From assembly GCF_009866805.1 (NCBI RefSeq), contig NZ_SIZW01000042.1, forward strand, positions 186,001-250,000: a stretch of 64,000 nt of DNA, given 5' to 3'. Made by a program: the position numbers and the translations under genes. The notes under the pieces were generated by a model. The model had not been told where the DNA came from. It saw only the letters and a program-made list of their open reading frames with translations, and ran no database searches. Of the stretch, positions 17,023 through 26,430 are shown piece by piece (the stretch's first letter is position 1; every line of letters begins with the position of its first letter). This stretch comes from Schauerella aestuarii (GTDB lineage: Bacteria > Pseudomonadota > Gammaproteobacteria > Burkholderiales > Burkholderiaceae_B).

Positions 17023-18408
17023 CTACGGCAGCAAGCGTCCAATCCTGGTGCAGTCGCCCAGTGACCACACGGTGTCGATGAGGCGGCGCACTTCGGTGGG
17101 CGTGGTGATGCCGCCGTACGCAGCCAGTGTCGTGACTTTGTCTTCGATCTCGGCTCGGCTCAGGGTATTGCCCGGATCGCCCTTGGGCTCGTCGACGCGG
17201 CCGTCGAATTGCCGACCGTCGTGGGTGGTGACGTGAACCTTGCCGATCCAGCGGCGGGGGTAAGCGGTGTCCACCTCGTCGTCTAGCGACATCGTGACGC
17301 GTTTGTTGAAGGCGCTGACGAATGTGTTGCCGAAGCCGGCATCGAATTCCGCCAGCCCGGCGCGGCCGTGCGCGGCGATCAGCGCGAGCACGGTGCCCAT
17401 CGAAAATTTTGACTGATGCACGCTGCGTGGGTCGACCACGGGGCCGAGGACGTCGATTGCGCCCTGATGCACTTGCGCATCCACATGGGCGATATCGTCG
17501 GCAGCCAGATTGTGTTCCTGCATCACGGCGAGCAACGCATCGGCGGCCGGATGGGTGTGGCGGCACGATGCATGAAACTTGAACGACGTTTCGAGCACCG
17601 TCCAGCGCGTCCCCAACCGATCGGTAAGCTTGGCGGGGTCCGCGTCGGTGGACATGCCGGCACCCATGCCTTGGGGGCCTTCCAGAATCTGCTTCGCGCC
17701 GGTGAAACCCTCGCGCGCGAGGAATGCCGCCGTCAGTCCGTCACCGGCAGCTTTTGCCGTATGAAGCTGCTTGGAATCGGCGGCGTCGCGCAAGAACTCC
17801 CACAGGCCGGCGGCCTGCGTGCCCGCCGAGCCGATGGCATGCAACATTTGCTCCGGGGTGAGGCGCAGGAGATGACCTACGGTGACGGCGGCCGCAACGG
17901 TGCCGGCGGTGCCGGTGGTGTGAAAGATCTTGTAGTGCGATCGGCCGAGAAATTCGCCAATACGAATGCCGACTTCATAGCCGGCCACAGACGCGGCAAT
18001 CAGGTCGGGCCCGCTGCGGCCCAGCAACTGGGCCACCGCCAGAGCAGGCGGGAAGACGACGGCAGCGGGGTGAAACACCGCGCCGTTGTGAACGTCGTCC
18101 TGCTCCACCACATGGGCAGCGGCCGCATTGACCATCGCAGCAAACAAGGGACTCGTCAGGCGCCGCGAGATCAGTACCTCGGCCTCGCCCGTGCCCGGCC
18201 CCATCGCGCGGGCGAAGGTGTCGATCGCCTTGATGGGCGCGGTCTGCGCACCGGCGAGGATCGATCCCAAAGTGTCCAGCAGCAGCGATTCGGTGCGGCG
18301 GGCAACTTCCGGCGGAATGGCGTCATAGGTGAGGGTGGCGGCGAACTGCGCCAGCACCGCGCTGGGGTGCGTGGCTGCAAGGCTTTGGGGCATGTCGTCG
18401 ATACGCAT
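17023..18408 (-). CDS. MmgE/PrpD-family protein (2-methylcitrate dehydratase-like)
   Basis: This is a 461-residue member of the MmgE/PrpD family, which includes 2-methylcitrate dehydratase, cis-aconitate decarboxylase and many uncharacterised dehydratases or isomerases. Family features include LLDTLGSILAGA near residue 45, AAHVVEQDDVHNGAVFHPAAVV near 100, TTGTAGTVAAA near 165 and FKFHASCRHTHPAADAL near 280. The true substrate is unknown, since no prpB or prpC lies nearby. Its ATG shares one base with the stop codon of the upstream acyl-CoA dehydrogenase gene (TAATG), so the two are translationally coupled and probably act in one catabolic route. Confidence 0.88.
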   Translation of the reverse strand: MRIDDMPQSLAATHPSAVLAQFAATLTYDAIPPEVARRTESLLLDTLGSILAGAQTAPIKAIDTFARAMGPGTGEAEVLISRRLTSPLFAAMVNAAAAHVVEQDDVHNGAVFHPAAVVFPPALAVAQLLGRSGPDLIAASVAGYEVGIRIGEFLGRSHYKIFHTTGTAGTVAAAVTVGHLLRLTPEQMLHAIGSAGTQAAGLWEFLRDAADSKQLHTAKAAGDGLTAAFLAREGFTGAKQILEGPQGMGAGMSTDADPAKLTDRLGTRWTVLETSFKFHASCRHTHPAADALLAVMQEHNLAADDIAHVDAQVHQGAIDVLGPVVDPRSVHQSKFSMGTVLALIAAHGRAGLAEFDAGFGNTFVSAFNKRVTMSLDDEVDTAYPRRWIGKVHVTTHDGRQFDGRVDEPKGDPGNTLSRAEIEDKVTTLAAYGGITTPTEVRRLIDTVWSLGDCTRIGRLLP

Positions 18409-19568
18409 TAGAAGGACCTCGGCAAACCCAGCACGTGTTCGGCCACATACGCCAGGATCAGATTGGTGGAAATAGGCGCGACCTGATACAGCCGCGTTTC
18501 GCGGAACTTGCGTTCGACGTCGTACTCGGTGGCAAAGCCGAAGCCGCCATGAAACTGCAGGCAGGCGTTGGCCGCTTCCCACGACGCGTCTGCGGCGAGG
18601 AGCTTGGCCATGTTGGCCTGCGCGCCGCAGGGCTCATGCGCGTCGAACCGCCGGCAAGCCTCGAAGCGCATAAGGCTGGCCGCTTCCACATTGATGTGCG
18701 CGCGCGCGATCGGAAATTGCACGCCTTGATTCTGACCGATCGGACGGCCGAATACGACGCGTTCCTTGGCGTAGGCCGTGACCTTGTCGACAAACCAATA
18801 GCCGTCGCCGATACACTCCGCGGCGATCAAGGTGCGTTCGGCATTCAGGCCGTCGAGGATGTACTTGAAGCCTTTGCCTTCCTCGCCGATCAGGTTATCC
18901 GCCGGGATCTCAAGGTTGTCGAAAAACAGCTCGTTGGTTTCATGATTGACCATGTTGGCGATGGGGCGCAGCGTCATGCCGTGCTTGAGCGCGTGGTGCA
19001 GATCAACCAGGAAGATCGACATGCCTTCGGATTTTTTCTGTACCTGATCGAGCGGCGTGGTGCGGGCCAGCAGAATCATCAAGTCCGAATGCTGCACCCG
19101 TGAAATCCACACCTTCTGACCATTGATGACGTACCGGTCGCCCTTGCGCTGCGCGGTCGTTTTGATCTTGGTGGTGTCCGTTCCCGTGGTGGGCTCGGTC
19201 ACGCCCATGGACTGCAGCCGCAGTTCGCCCGCAGCGATGCGCGGCAGGAACTCGCGCTTTTGCGCTTCCGAGCCGTGACGCAGCAGGGTGCCCATGTTGT
19301 ACATCTGCCCGTGGCAGGCGCCCGAGTTGCCGCCCGAACGATTGATCTCTTCCATGATGATCGACGCTTCGGTCAGTCCCAATCCTGAGCCGCCGTATTC
19401 CTGAGGGATCAGCGCGGCCAGCCAACCGGCCTTGGTCAGCGCCTCGACGAAGGCCTCGGGGTAGCCCCGTTCCTCGTCGATCTTGCGAAAGTATTCGCCG
19501 GAAAACTGGCCGCACAACTCGCGTACGGCGTCACGGATATCGGTATGAGCGGTGTCGAATTCGGACAT
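18408..19568 (-). CDS. Acyl-CoA dehydrogenase
   Basis: This is a 386-residue FAD-dependent acyl-CoA dehydrogenase, which oxidises an acyl-CoA to its 2-enoyl form. It shows IPQEYGGSGLGLTEASIIMEEI, the FAD-binding MGVTEPTTGTDTTKI and ING(Q)KVWIS, GEEGKGFKYILDGLNAERTLIAAE and a C-terminal FHGGFGFATEYDVER. The substrate chain is not evident. I chose the ATG at 19568; a TTG at 19580 is the alternative and neither has a strong ribosome site. It is the first gene of a two-gene operon with the PrpD-like gene and faces a LysR gene that is probably its regulator. Confidence 0.9.
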   Translation of the reverse strand: MSEFDTAHTDIRDAVRELCGQFSGEYFRKIDEERGYPEAFVEALTKAGWLAALIPQEYGGSGLGLTEASIIMEEINRSGGNSGACHGQMYNMGTLLRHGSEAQKREFLPRIAAGELRLQSMGVTEPTTGTDTTKIKTTAQRKGDRYVINGQKVWISRVQHSDLMILLARTTPLDQVQKKSEGMSIFLVDLHHALKHGMTLRPIANMVNHETNELFFDNLEIPADNLIGEEGKGFKYILDGLNAERTLIAAECIGDGYWFVDKVTAYAKERVVFGRPIGQNQGVQFPIARAHINVEAASLMRFEACRRFDAHEPCGAQANMAKLLAADASWEAANACLQFHGGFGFATEYDVERKFRETRLYQVAPISTNLILAYVAEHVLGLPRSF

Positions 19569-19735
19569 ATCTACAGCCAAATAGGGGAGGAAGGCAGCGG
19601 GCGTTCGAGCCGGCCGCGTGTTACAAAGCGCGATCCATACTGTGCCGCAAAGACCGGCCGAAAGCTAATTCGAATTGACGAAGGCAGTGTTAGGCGATCA
19701 CGAAGCGCCGTCTGTCGTAAAGGGAGTCTGCTGCA

Positions 19736-20638
19736 ATGTCCATGCATTTCGATCTGGTCGACATGCAGTTGATGGTGAATATCGGTACGTCGCGCAGTCT
19801 CACTCGCGGTGCCGAAAAATCGCATCTGTCACTGCCGGCCGCCAGTACGCGTGTCAAGAATCTGGAAGCGCATTTCGGCGCGCAACTGCTCTATCGCACC
19901 AGCCAGGGTGTGACGATGACCCCTGCCGGCGAGTCGCTGCTGCGGCATGCGCGTACGGTGATCGGGCAGATAGAACACTTGCGCGGCGATATGCAGGCCT
20001 TTGCGCTGGGGGTGCGCGGCCGCGTGCGTGTGCTCGCCAATACCAGTGCAATGACGGAATTCATGCCGGCTGTTCTGGGGCGTTATCTATCGGCCCATCC
20101 GGATGTGCATATTGAGTTGCGTGAGCGACTGAGTTATCTGGTGGCAAAAGAAGTATCGGAAGGCGCGGCCGATATCGGCATCGTGGCGGGCCAACCGCCC
20201 GCGGCCGATGTCGTGTACTTGCCGTATCGCAGCGACCGCTTGGTCCTAATCACGCCGCCCAAGCATTCGCTCGCCGACCAAGGCGAGATCGCATTCGCCG
20301 ATACGCTCTCGTTCGATTATGTGGGCTTGTCCGAGACAAGCGCCATTCACCCCTTTTTGCGGCAGGCGGCCGACGCGCTGGGTCGGCCCTTGAAGTTTCG
20401 GGTCGAGGTTGGCAACTTCGAGGCGTTGTGCCGCATGGTCGAGGCACGGGTGGGGGTGGGTGTGATTCCCGCGTCCGTGGCTGAGCGCTTTGCGCGCACG
20501 ATGGCGTTCGAGCGGGTGGCGCTGACCGATGCCTGGGCTGAGCGCGAACTGCATATCTGTGTGCGCGACTATGCGGCGTTGCCGGCGTTTGCGCAGGCGC
20601 TGGTCGACCTGTTGGTGAAGGACGGTCAGGGCGCTTGA
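19736..20638 (+). CDS. LysR-family transcriptional regulator
   Basis: This is a 300-residue LysR protein with an N-terminal winged helix-turn-helix (SRSLTRGAEKSHLSLPAASTRVKNLE, residues 18-43) and a periplasmic-binding-like effector domain. It is transcribed away from the acyl-CoA dehydrogenase/PrpD operon across a 167-bp gap, the classic layout for a LysR protein that controls its neighbour. The effector may be an acyl-CoA or related acid; that is inference. The ATG at 19736 has AGGGAG upstream. Confidence 0.88.
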   Translation: MSMHFDLVDMQLMVNIGTSRSLTRGAEKSHLSLPAASTRVKNLEAHFGAQLLYRTSQGVTMTPAGESLLRHARTVIGQIEHLRGDMQAFALGVRGRVRVLANTSAMTEFMPAVLGRYLSAHPDVHIELRERLSYLVAKEVSEGAADIGIVAGQPPAADVVYLPYRSDRLVLITPPKHSLADQGEIAFADTLSFDYVGLSETSAIHPFLRQAADALGRPLKFRVEVGNFEALCRMVEARVGVGVIPASVAERFARTMAFERVALTDAWAERELHICVRDYAALPAFAQALVDLLVKDGQGA

Positions 20639-20740
20639 CGGGTGCATCGCCCGACGTGACGCCTCACTGTCACGAAAGCGCCACCTGCGATCACGATAAT
20701 CGCGCCTGCCGCGCCACGAGGCGCTCTACGCAGGATCATC

Positions 20741-22387
20741 ATGCGATTTCGTCTGGGCGCGTCCCTTCGCGTCAATACCGTCCTTACCGCCGTGCTGACG
20801 TTCTTCGTCGCCGCCTTTGCCTTGGCTGCTGCGGGGGCCGTTGGCTTATCGCTCGAAAACCAGCGTTGGATTGCCGAGCTTGGCCGGGGCAATATCGAAC
20901 GCGCCAGCGATCTGAGCGACGCCACCAGTCGCGTGTTTCAGGCGCGGGCGTTGTTGACCGAGGCCAAGACCAATATGGAAGGCGGTTTGATCGAAGCGCG
21001 CGACGCGGCGCTCAAACGCGTGACGATCATGTTGGGCGGCGCCGCGAGCAAGATCGAGCGACTCCGGGCCAATGGCGACGACGATGCGCAGGGCAAACCG
21101 CGATACGACGCCGTGATCGCGGCCTACGATGCGTTTGCCGGACGCGGGCTGACACCGCTTGCCGCCGCGCTCCAGGGGTGGAACGGGATCGAGGCCAATC
21201 GTTTGAGCGATGCCGTCATTCCAAATTTATCGGCCGACTTCGTGGCGCGGGTCGACGAGTATCAGCAGTACATGCGTGAGCGTGGCGAGCGTTCGGTTGC
21301 GCGTGCCGCCGACGTGCTGCAGACGGCGATCTGGGCGGCACTGGCCGCTTTTGGCGTGGTGTGCGTGCTGGCGATTGCGTCGCGCCTGGTCTTCGGGCGG
21401 GTGGTGCTGCGCCCCTTGACCGGCGCGGGTCACCATTTCGATCGCATGGCCGATGGCGACCTGACCGCGCCAATCGAGCAGCGAGGTAACAACGAGATCG
21501 GCGTGTTGTTCGGCGCAATGCGCCGGATGCAGGGCGGCCTATCCCAGGCGGTGCGCAGTGTGCGACTTGGGGTGGACGCTATGCACGCCGGCGTGCAGGA
21601 TATTGCCGAGGGCGGCGCGGATATGTCGACGCGGACGGCGCGCCAGGCGGCCGCGGTTCAGGAGACGGCCGCCAGCATGGCCACACTGGGCACCACCGTG
21701 CAACATACCGCCGAACAAGCGCAGGGCGCGGCGGCGGGCGCGCAGGCGGCAACGCAACTGGCACGCGAGGCAGGCAGTGCAGTCGAACGGGCCGAGCAGC
21801 GCATGCATGACATGGCCGGCGAGGCTGGCAGGATCGGTGCCATCGTCAGCGTGGTCGAGAGCATTGCTTTTCAGACCAATATTCTGGCGCTCAATGCTGC
21901 TGTGGAAGCGGCCCGCGCGGGTCAGGAAGGGCGCGGATTCGCGGTGGTAGCGGGCGAAGTGCGCACGTTGGCCCAGCGCAGCGCGCTGGCCGCCAAGGAG
22001 ATCAAGGCGCTGATCGATGCCGCAACGGTTTGCGCCGATGCCGGGGTAAAGGAAGCGGCCGACGCCGGGCGTACCGTGCGCCAGGTGGTCACGGCGATCG
22101 ACAGTGTGCGCCAGGCGGCCGCCGACATCTCGATGTTCGCCAACGAGCAGGCGGATCGCATCGTGCAGGTCAATGCGGCGGTGATGGAAATCGATCGAGG
22201 CACCCAAGAGAATGCAGCGATGGTCGAGCAGACCGCAGCGGCTGCTCATCAACTGGCCGAGCAAGCCGAGAACCTGCGTGCGGCGATGGCGGCCTTCGTG
22301 GTGGACGGCGGGCGGGCACAGCCCAGTGCGCCGGCACGCGCTGATGAGCGTTATGCCGGCGAGCTGACGCACGCGCCCGCGTATTGA
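20741..22387 (+). CDS. Methyl-accepting chemotaxis protein, Tar-like
   Basis: This is a 548-residue membrane chemoreceptor. A first membrane helix (about 12-35) precedes a four-helix periplasmic sensor of about 155 residues; the second helix (about 195-220) leads into a HAMP domain and a cytoplasmic signalling coiled coil. The hairpin tip carries [23 protein letters not shown] and [19 protein letters not shown], which bind CheA and CheW. The C-terminus ends without a CheR/CheB-binding NWETF-type pentapeptide. The ligand is unknown. No che genes lie nearby, so it must use a pathway encoded elsewhere. It stands alone, convergent with the EAL gene. Confidence 0.92.
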   Translation: MRFRLGASLRVNTVLTAVLTFFVAAFALAAAGAVGLSLENQRWIAELGRGNIERASDLSDATSRVFQARALLTEAKTNMEGGLIEARDAALKRVTIMLGGAASKIERLRANGDDDAQGKPRYDAVIAAYDAFAGRGLTPLAAALQGWNGIEANRLSDAVIPNLSADFVARVDEYQQYMRERGERSVARAADVLQTAIWAALAAFGVVCVLAIASRLVFGRVVLRPLTGAGHHFDRMADGDLTAPIEQRGNNEIGVLFGAMRRMQGGLSQAVRSVRLGVDAMHAGVQDIAEGGADMSTRTARQAAAVQETAASMATLGTTVQHTAEQAQGAAAGAQAATQLAREAGSAVERAEQRMHDMAGEAGRIGAIVSVVESIAFQTNILALNAAVEAARAGQEGRGFAVVAGEVRTLAQRSALAAKEIKALIDAATVCADAGVKEAADAGRTVRQVVTAIDSVRQAAADISMFANEQADRIVQVNAAVMEIDRGTQENAAMVEQTAAAAHQLAEQAENLRAAMAAFVVDGGRAQPSAPARADERYAGELTHAPAY

Positions 22388-22442
22388 CGTAACGGCAGGC
22401 CTGTCGGCTCGGCAGCCTGCCAAGTCAACTGCGAGTACGTCA

Positions 22443-22467
22443 GCAGCCTGCCAAGCGAGCAGGCTGC
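22443..22467. terminator. Hairpin downstream of the chemoreceptor gene
   Basis: A perfect 9-bp stem (22443-22451 with 22459-22467, seven-base loop) lies 55 bases after the chemoreceptor stop. It lacks a T-run, so termination is uncertain. GCAGCCTGCCAAG occurs twice here, near 22411 and at 22443. Confidence 0.35.
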
Positions 22468-22484
22468 CGATTCAACGGCCCGCC

Positions 22485-22541
22485 CACCCAACACCTGTCA
22501 CCCAGCACCTGTCACCCAGCACTTGTCACCCCGCACCCTGT
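22485..22541. repeat. 14-bp tandem repeat (CACCCAGCACCTGT, about four units)
   Basis: Near-perfect 14-bp units start at 22485, 22499 and 22513, followed by a diverged 15-bp unit from 22527. The array ends exactly at the stop codon of the minus-strand EAL gene, filling the space between two convergent genes. Confidence 0.88.
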
Positions 22542-24364
22542 TACGTCAGCAGCGCCAGATCCACGTAGGGCTCGGTCACCAACGATAGATTGCCGTGTTT
22601 GACCTTGTGCTTGACGTGTGCGGCCGCCGAGGCGATGTCTTCGGGGCGCAACCGGCCGCATGTGGCCGGACGCACGAGCAGGGCGCCGATGCCGATCGTC
22701 ACGAAAGGGAAAAATCGCGGCACGCCATAGCGGTCCTCCGCTTCGATGCCGCCATTGCTGCGGCCGGCGTCGTCGTAGAGCGCAATCGCCCGCGCGTTGA
22801 ATTCCGCAATGATGCGCTGTGCCCGGTCGTGCCAGTCCGGACTGCGAAACAGCACGACGAAATCGTCACCGCCTACATGGCCGACGAAGTCGCGCTGCGG
22901 ATCGCAATGGGCACGGATCACCTCGGCGCACAGCAGGATCATGTCGTCGCCGCGCCAGTAACCGAAGACGTCGTTGAACGGTTTGAAGTTATTCAGATCG
23001 CCGTAGCAGGTGACGAAGTCGCTGCCTTGTTCGACCAGCGCGGCGATGTGTTGGCTGATCGGGATATTGCCGGGCAAAGACGTGAGCGGGTTGGCGTAGC
23101 GCGCGGCTTCGATACGCATCTCGGTCACCGATCGCACGAGCGCTTCGCCGGTTCCGAGGCCGTCGTAGGCGCCGTCGCGCGTGATGACGAAGCCGTCCAT
23201 CAGATAGCGCTGATCTTCTGAGATCAGCACATGGCTCAACTGATCGATCGAGACGCTGAGCTCCACAAGCACGGGTGCGGTGTTCATGAACGTGGCGCAT
23301 GGGTTGCGGCCGAAGAGCTCGCGCGTGTAGCGTTGCGCGTAGCGTTCGGAGAAATCGCGGCGGTTGATGATGCCGACGGGACAATTCGCATCGTCCACGA
23401 TCGCCACCGCATGCAATGCCTTGTGCTCGTCGAAAAGCTTGTGCACGTCATCGTTGGTGTGATCCGGCCGCAGCACCGGCGCATCCAGCCGCAAGCTGGC
23501 GGCCGTGCCGGCGCGATCGGTGGCGTGGCCTACCTTGCGCGTGGCCAGGGTGTGGGCAGCAGCATCGAGAATGTGGGGTTGGATCTTGGCGTTGGGTCGT
23601 CCAAGCATCCAGCCTTGCGCGTAGCGGATGCCCATATCGCGCACGCACGCCAGGTCTTCCGCGGTTTCGATGCCCTCGGCAATCACTGCCGTCGAAAAGC
23701 ACTGCGCCACCGCGAGCACTGCGCGCACCATCTTCTGGCGCCGGTCGTCGGTCGCGATGCCGTGAAAGAAGTACCGGTCGATCTTGACGAGGTCGGGCCG
23801 CACTTCCGACCACAGTTGCAGGCTGGAATGGCCCACGCCATAGTCGTCCAGCGCGATACGCACGCCATACGCGCGCAGCATGGCGAACGCTTCCGTGAGC
23901 ACTGGCAGGTGCGGCACCACGGGATCCGTTTCGGTGAGCTCGAGCACGATGCGCTCGGGATCCAAGCCGGTCGCACCGAACAGGCGGGCGGGCATCTCGT
24001 CGCGCCATTGCAGCCAGTGATGGACGATGGCCGTAGCCGACATGTTGATGAAGAGGTGGCCGGCCCCTTCCTGAGCCGCGAACGCCTGGACGGCGGCGTG
24101 CGCGCTGGCCAGTTCGAGTTGCGGTTGCAGGCCTTGACGCCGGGCTTCGCTGAACAGGGCGTCGGGCGTACGCAGCAGCGTGTCGTCCGGTCCGCGAATC
24201 AGGCTTTCGTGACCGTAGACGCGGTTTCGCATCATGTCGTACACCACCTGGAAGTGCGGGGTGAGCTGACGCTTGGCCAGGATTTCGGTCAGGCTGCAGG
24301 CTGAACTGGCAAAAGAAGCGTGCGCCGTCGCGGGTCCGCCGTCGATGCGCGTAGACGCAGTCAT
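22541..24364 (-). CDS. EAL-CBS-GGDEF cyclic-di-GMP turnover protein
   Basis: This is a 607-residue cytoplasmic protein with an N-terminal EAL phosphodiesterase domain (about 25-265), a CBS pair (about 290-410) and a C-terminal GGDEF domain (about 430-595). The EAL domain keeps the expected catalytic and metal residues: ESLIR, FINMSA, LELTET, LDDYG, LVKIDR, AEGIET and YAQGW. The GGDEF motif reads GGDDF and is preceded by DLNNFKPFND, so substrate binding may persist while the altered fourth residue could weaken cyclase activity. No membrane segment or signal peptide is seen. Likely it is mainly a c-di-GMP phosphodiesterase, with the CBS pair and GGDEF domain sensing nucleotides. The start is ATG at 24364; an upstream extension overlaps rdgB. 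Confidence 0.9.
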   Translation of the reverse strand: MTASTRIDGGPATAHASFASSACSLTEILAKRQLTPHFQVVYDMMRNRVYGHESLIRGPDDTLLRTPDALFSEARRQGLQPQLELASAHAAVQAFAAQEGAGHLFINMSATAIVHHWLQWRDEMPARLFGATGLDPERIVLELTETDPVVPHLPVLTEAFAMLRAYGVRIALDDYGVGHSSLQLWSEVRPDLVKIDRYFFHGIATDDRRQKMVRAVLAVAQCFSTAVIAEGIETAEDLACVRDMGIRYAQGWMLGRPNAKIQPHILDAAAHTLATRKVGHATDRAGTAASLRLDAPVLRPDHTNDDVHKLFDEHKALHAVAIVDDANCPVGIINRRDFSERYAQRYTRELFGRNPCATFMNTAPVLVELSVSIDQLSHVLISEDQRYLMDGFVITRDGAYDGLGTGEALVRSVTEMRIEAARYANPLTSLPGNIPISQHIAALVEQGSDFVTCYGDLNNFKPFNDVFGYWRGDDMILLCAEVIRAHCDPQRDFVGHVGGDDFVVLFRSPDWHDRAQRIIAEFNARAIALYDDAGRSNGGIEAEDRYGVPRFFPFVTIGIGALLVRPATCGRLRPEDIASAAAHVKHKVKHGNLSLVTEPYVDLALLT

Positions 24365-24463
24365 GAGAAGCCCTCGGTAGGTTTTGTAAACCTTGGATTC
24401 TTTCAGTCGAATGTGACAGTTCCATGGCACGACATCGGATGTTCTCCGGCATACAATCCCAGG

Positions 24464-25087
24464 ATGACTACACATACCGAAGACTCTCTCGTACGCGTGG
24501 TGCTGGCGTCCAACAACCCCGGCAAGCTGCGCGAATTTTCGGCGCTCTTCGCGCCTTTGGGCATCGAGCTCATTTCGCAGGCGGAGCTTGGCGTGCCCGA
24601 GCCCGAAGAGCCGTATGTCACGTTCGTCGAAAATGCGCTGACGAAAGCGCGTCATGCCAGCCGCATCACGGGGTTGCCGGCCCTGTCTGACGATTCGGGG
24701 TTGTGCGTGGAAGCGCTGGGCGGGGCACCCGGGGTGTTGTCGGCGCGGTACGCGCAGCAGCCCGGCGGACCCAAGTCGGACGCCGACAACAACGAATTAT
24801 TGGTGCGCAATCTGGAAGGCGTCAGCGATCGCCGGGCGCGCTATGTGGCGGTGCTGGTGCTGGTGCGCGGCGAGAACGATCCCCAGCCGTTGATCGGCGA
24901 GGGCGTATGGCACGGCGAAATCATCGATACGCCGCGCGGTTCCAATGGTTTCGGATACGACGCGCATTTCTATTTGCCCGATCGCGGCCACACGGCCGCC
25001 GAGCTCGAGCCGGCCGAGAAAAACCGGGTCAGTCATCGCGCCCGTGCATTGGCGCATCTGCTGGACAAGCTGTCCACGACCGTCTGA
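24464..25087 (+). CDS. rdgB: XTP/dITP pyrophosphatase (Ham1 family)
   Basis: This is a 207-residue house-cleaning enzyme that hydrolyses non-canonical purine triphosphates such as dITP and XTP. The substrate motif SNNPGK lies near residue 17, with FVENALTKARHA, LPALSDDSGL, PGVLSARYA and the C-terminal GSNGFGYDAHF, all typical of Ham1. It is followed 9 bp later by hemW, a conserved pair. Confidence 0.95.
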   Translation: MTTHTEDSLVRVVLASNNPGKLREFSALFAPLGIELISQAELGVPEPEEPYVTFVENALTKARHASRITGLPALSDDSGLCVEALGGAPGVLSARYAQQPGGPKSDADNNELLVRNLEGVSDRRARYVAVLVLVRGENDPQPLIGEGVWHGEIIDTPRGSNGFGYDAHFYLPDRGHTAAELEPAEKNRVSHRARALAHLLDKLSTTV

Positions 25088-25096
25088 TACCGCAGT

Positions 25097-26323
25097 ATGG
25101 CCATCACCATTCCCATCGTGCGCGAGGGGGCGACCCCGCCGCGCCGCTTGCCTTCGGGCGCCGGCGCCAGTCGCCTGACCGCTTTGCCGCCGCTTTCTCT
25201 CTACCTGCATGTGCCCTGGTGCGTTCGCAAGTGCCCGTATTGCGACTTCAATTCGCACGCGGCACCGGCCGGGCCGCTGCCTGAAGCGGCGTACCTGGAA
25301 GCCTTGCGCGGCGATATCGAGCAGGCGTTGCCGCTGATCTGGGGCCGCCAGGTCATGTCGGTATTTATCGGGGGCGGCACCCCGAGCCTGCTGTCGGCCG
25401 CCACGATCGACACGATCATGGGCATGCTGCGCGCGCATTTCAATCTGATCCCGGATGCCGAGGTCACGCTCGAAGCCAATCCGGGCACCGCCGAAGCGGA
25501 CCGTTTCAAGGCTTACGCGGCGAGTGGCATCAATCGGCTCTCGTTGGGCATTCAGACTTTCGACGATGTGCGCCTGAAAACGCTGGGCCGCATCCATGAC
25601 GCGGCCCAGGCGCGTGCGGCCATCGAAATGGCGCAGCAGGCGGTTGCCCGGGTCAATCTGGACATCATGTTTGCTTTGCCCGGCCAGACCCTCGAAACCT
25701 GTACCCAGGATGTGCGCGAAGCGTTGTCGTTCGGTACCGAACATCTGTCGCTCTATCACCTGACGATGGAACCCAACACGGTTTTCGCGAAATATCCCCC
25801 GGCGGCCTTGCCGGATGACGACGATGGCGCGGCCATGCAGGATGCGGTCGCCGATCTGGCGGAAAGCGCCGGCTTGCAACGTTACGAGGTGTCGGCCTAC
25901 GCCCGGCCCGGTGCGCGCAGCCGCCACAATATGAATTACTGGACGTTTGGCGACTATCTCGGGCTCGGACCGGGGGCGCACGGCAAATTGTCATTTCACG
26001 ACCGCATCATCCGGCAGGCGAGGGTAAAGCAACCGGACAGCTGGATGGCCGGCGTGGCGGCGGGGGATGGCCGGCATATCGGGGAAGACCTCGAAGTGCA
26101 GACGGACGCCTTGCCGTTCGAGTTCATGCTCAACGCGCTGCGTTTGCGAGACGGTGTGCCCACGCCGCTCTTCGAAACCCATACCGGCCTGTCGGTCGCG
26201 CAGATCGCGCACCAATTGGAGGCAGGGGTGAAGCGCGGCTTGATGTCGCCCGATCCGGGCAGATTACAGACGACGCCACTGGGGTGGCAGTTTCTCAACG
26301 ACACCCAGGCGCTCTTTTTGTAG
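25097..26323 (+). CDS. hemW: Radical SAM heme chaperone
   Basis: This is a 408-residue member of the HemN/HemW group. The radical-SAM cluster motif is C42-x3-C46-x2-C49 in CVRKCPYCDF, followed by FIGGGTPSLL, LEANPG and GINRLSLGIQTF. HNMNYW and the shorter C-terminus point to HemW, a heme chaperone, rather than coproporphyrinogen oxidase HemN. It lies directly after rdgB and before the nitrogen-regulated glnA promoter. Confidence 0.93.
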   Translation: MAITIPIVREGATPPRRLPSGAGASRLTALPPLSLYLHVPWCVRKCPYCDFNSHAAPAGPLPEAAYLEALRGDIEQALPLIWGRQVMSVFIGGGTPSLLSAATIDTIMGMLRAHFNLIPDAEVTLEANPGTAEADRFKAYAASGINRLSLGIQTFDDVRLKTLGRIHDAAQARAAIEMAQQAVARVNLDIMFALPGQTLETCTQDVREALSFGTEHLSLYHLTMEPNTVFAKYPPAALPDDDDGAAMQDAVADLAESAGLQRYEVSAYARPGARSRHNMNYWTFGDYLGLGPGAHGKLSFHDRIIRQARVKQPDSWMAGVAAGDGRHIGEDLEVQTDALPFEFMLNALRLRDGVPTPLFETHTGLSVAQIAHQLEAGVKRGLMSPDPGRLQTTPLGWQFLNDTQALFL

Positions 26324-26374
26324 ACCGTGGTGCACCGCTCGCGCCCCGTTGTGGGGCGTTCGTGCATCATGTTT

Positions 26375-26391
26375 TGCACTATTATGGTGCT
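26375..26391. promoter_or_regulatory. NtrC binding site upstream of glnA
   Basis: TGCACT-N5-GGTGCT matches the NtrC consensus TGCACC-N5-GGTGCA with correct spacing. Its centre is about 60 bases upstream of the -12 element of the sigma-54 promoter. A second palindrome, GTGCTTAAGCAC, overlaps it at 26387. Confidence 0.75.
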
Positions 26392-26430
26392 TAAGCACTG
26401 TTTCAGGCAGGGTAGCACCTCGACAAAAGT

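Noticed and set aside
17000-24400. Prophage or genomic island with mobility genes
   Set aside because: No integrase, transposase, tRNA target or flanking direct repeat could be seen.
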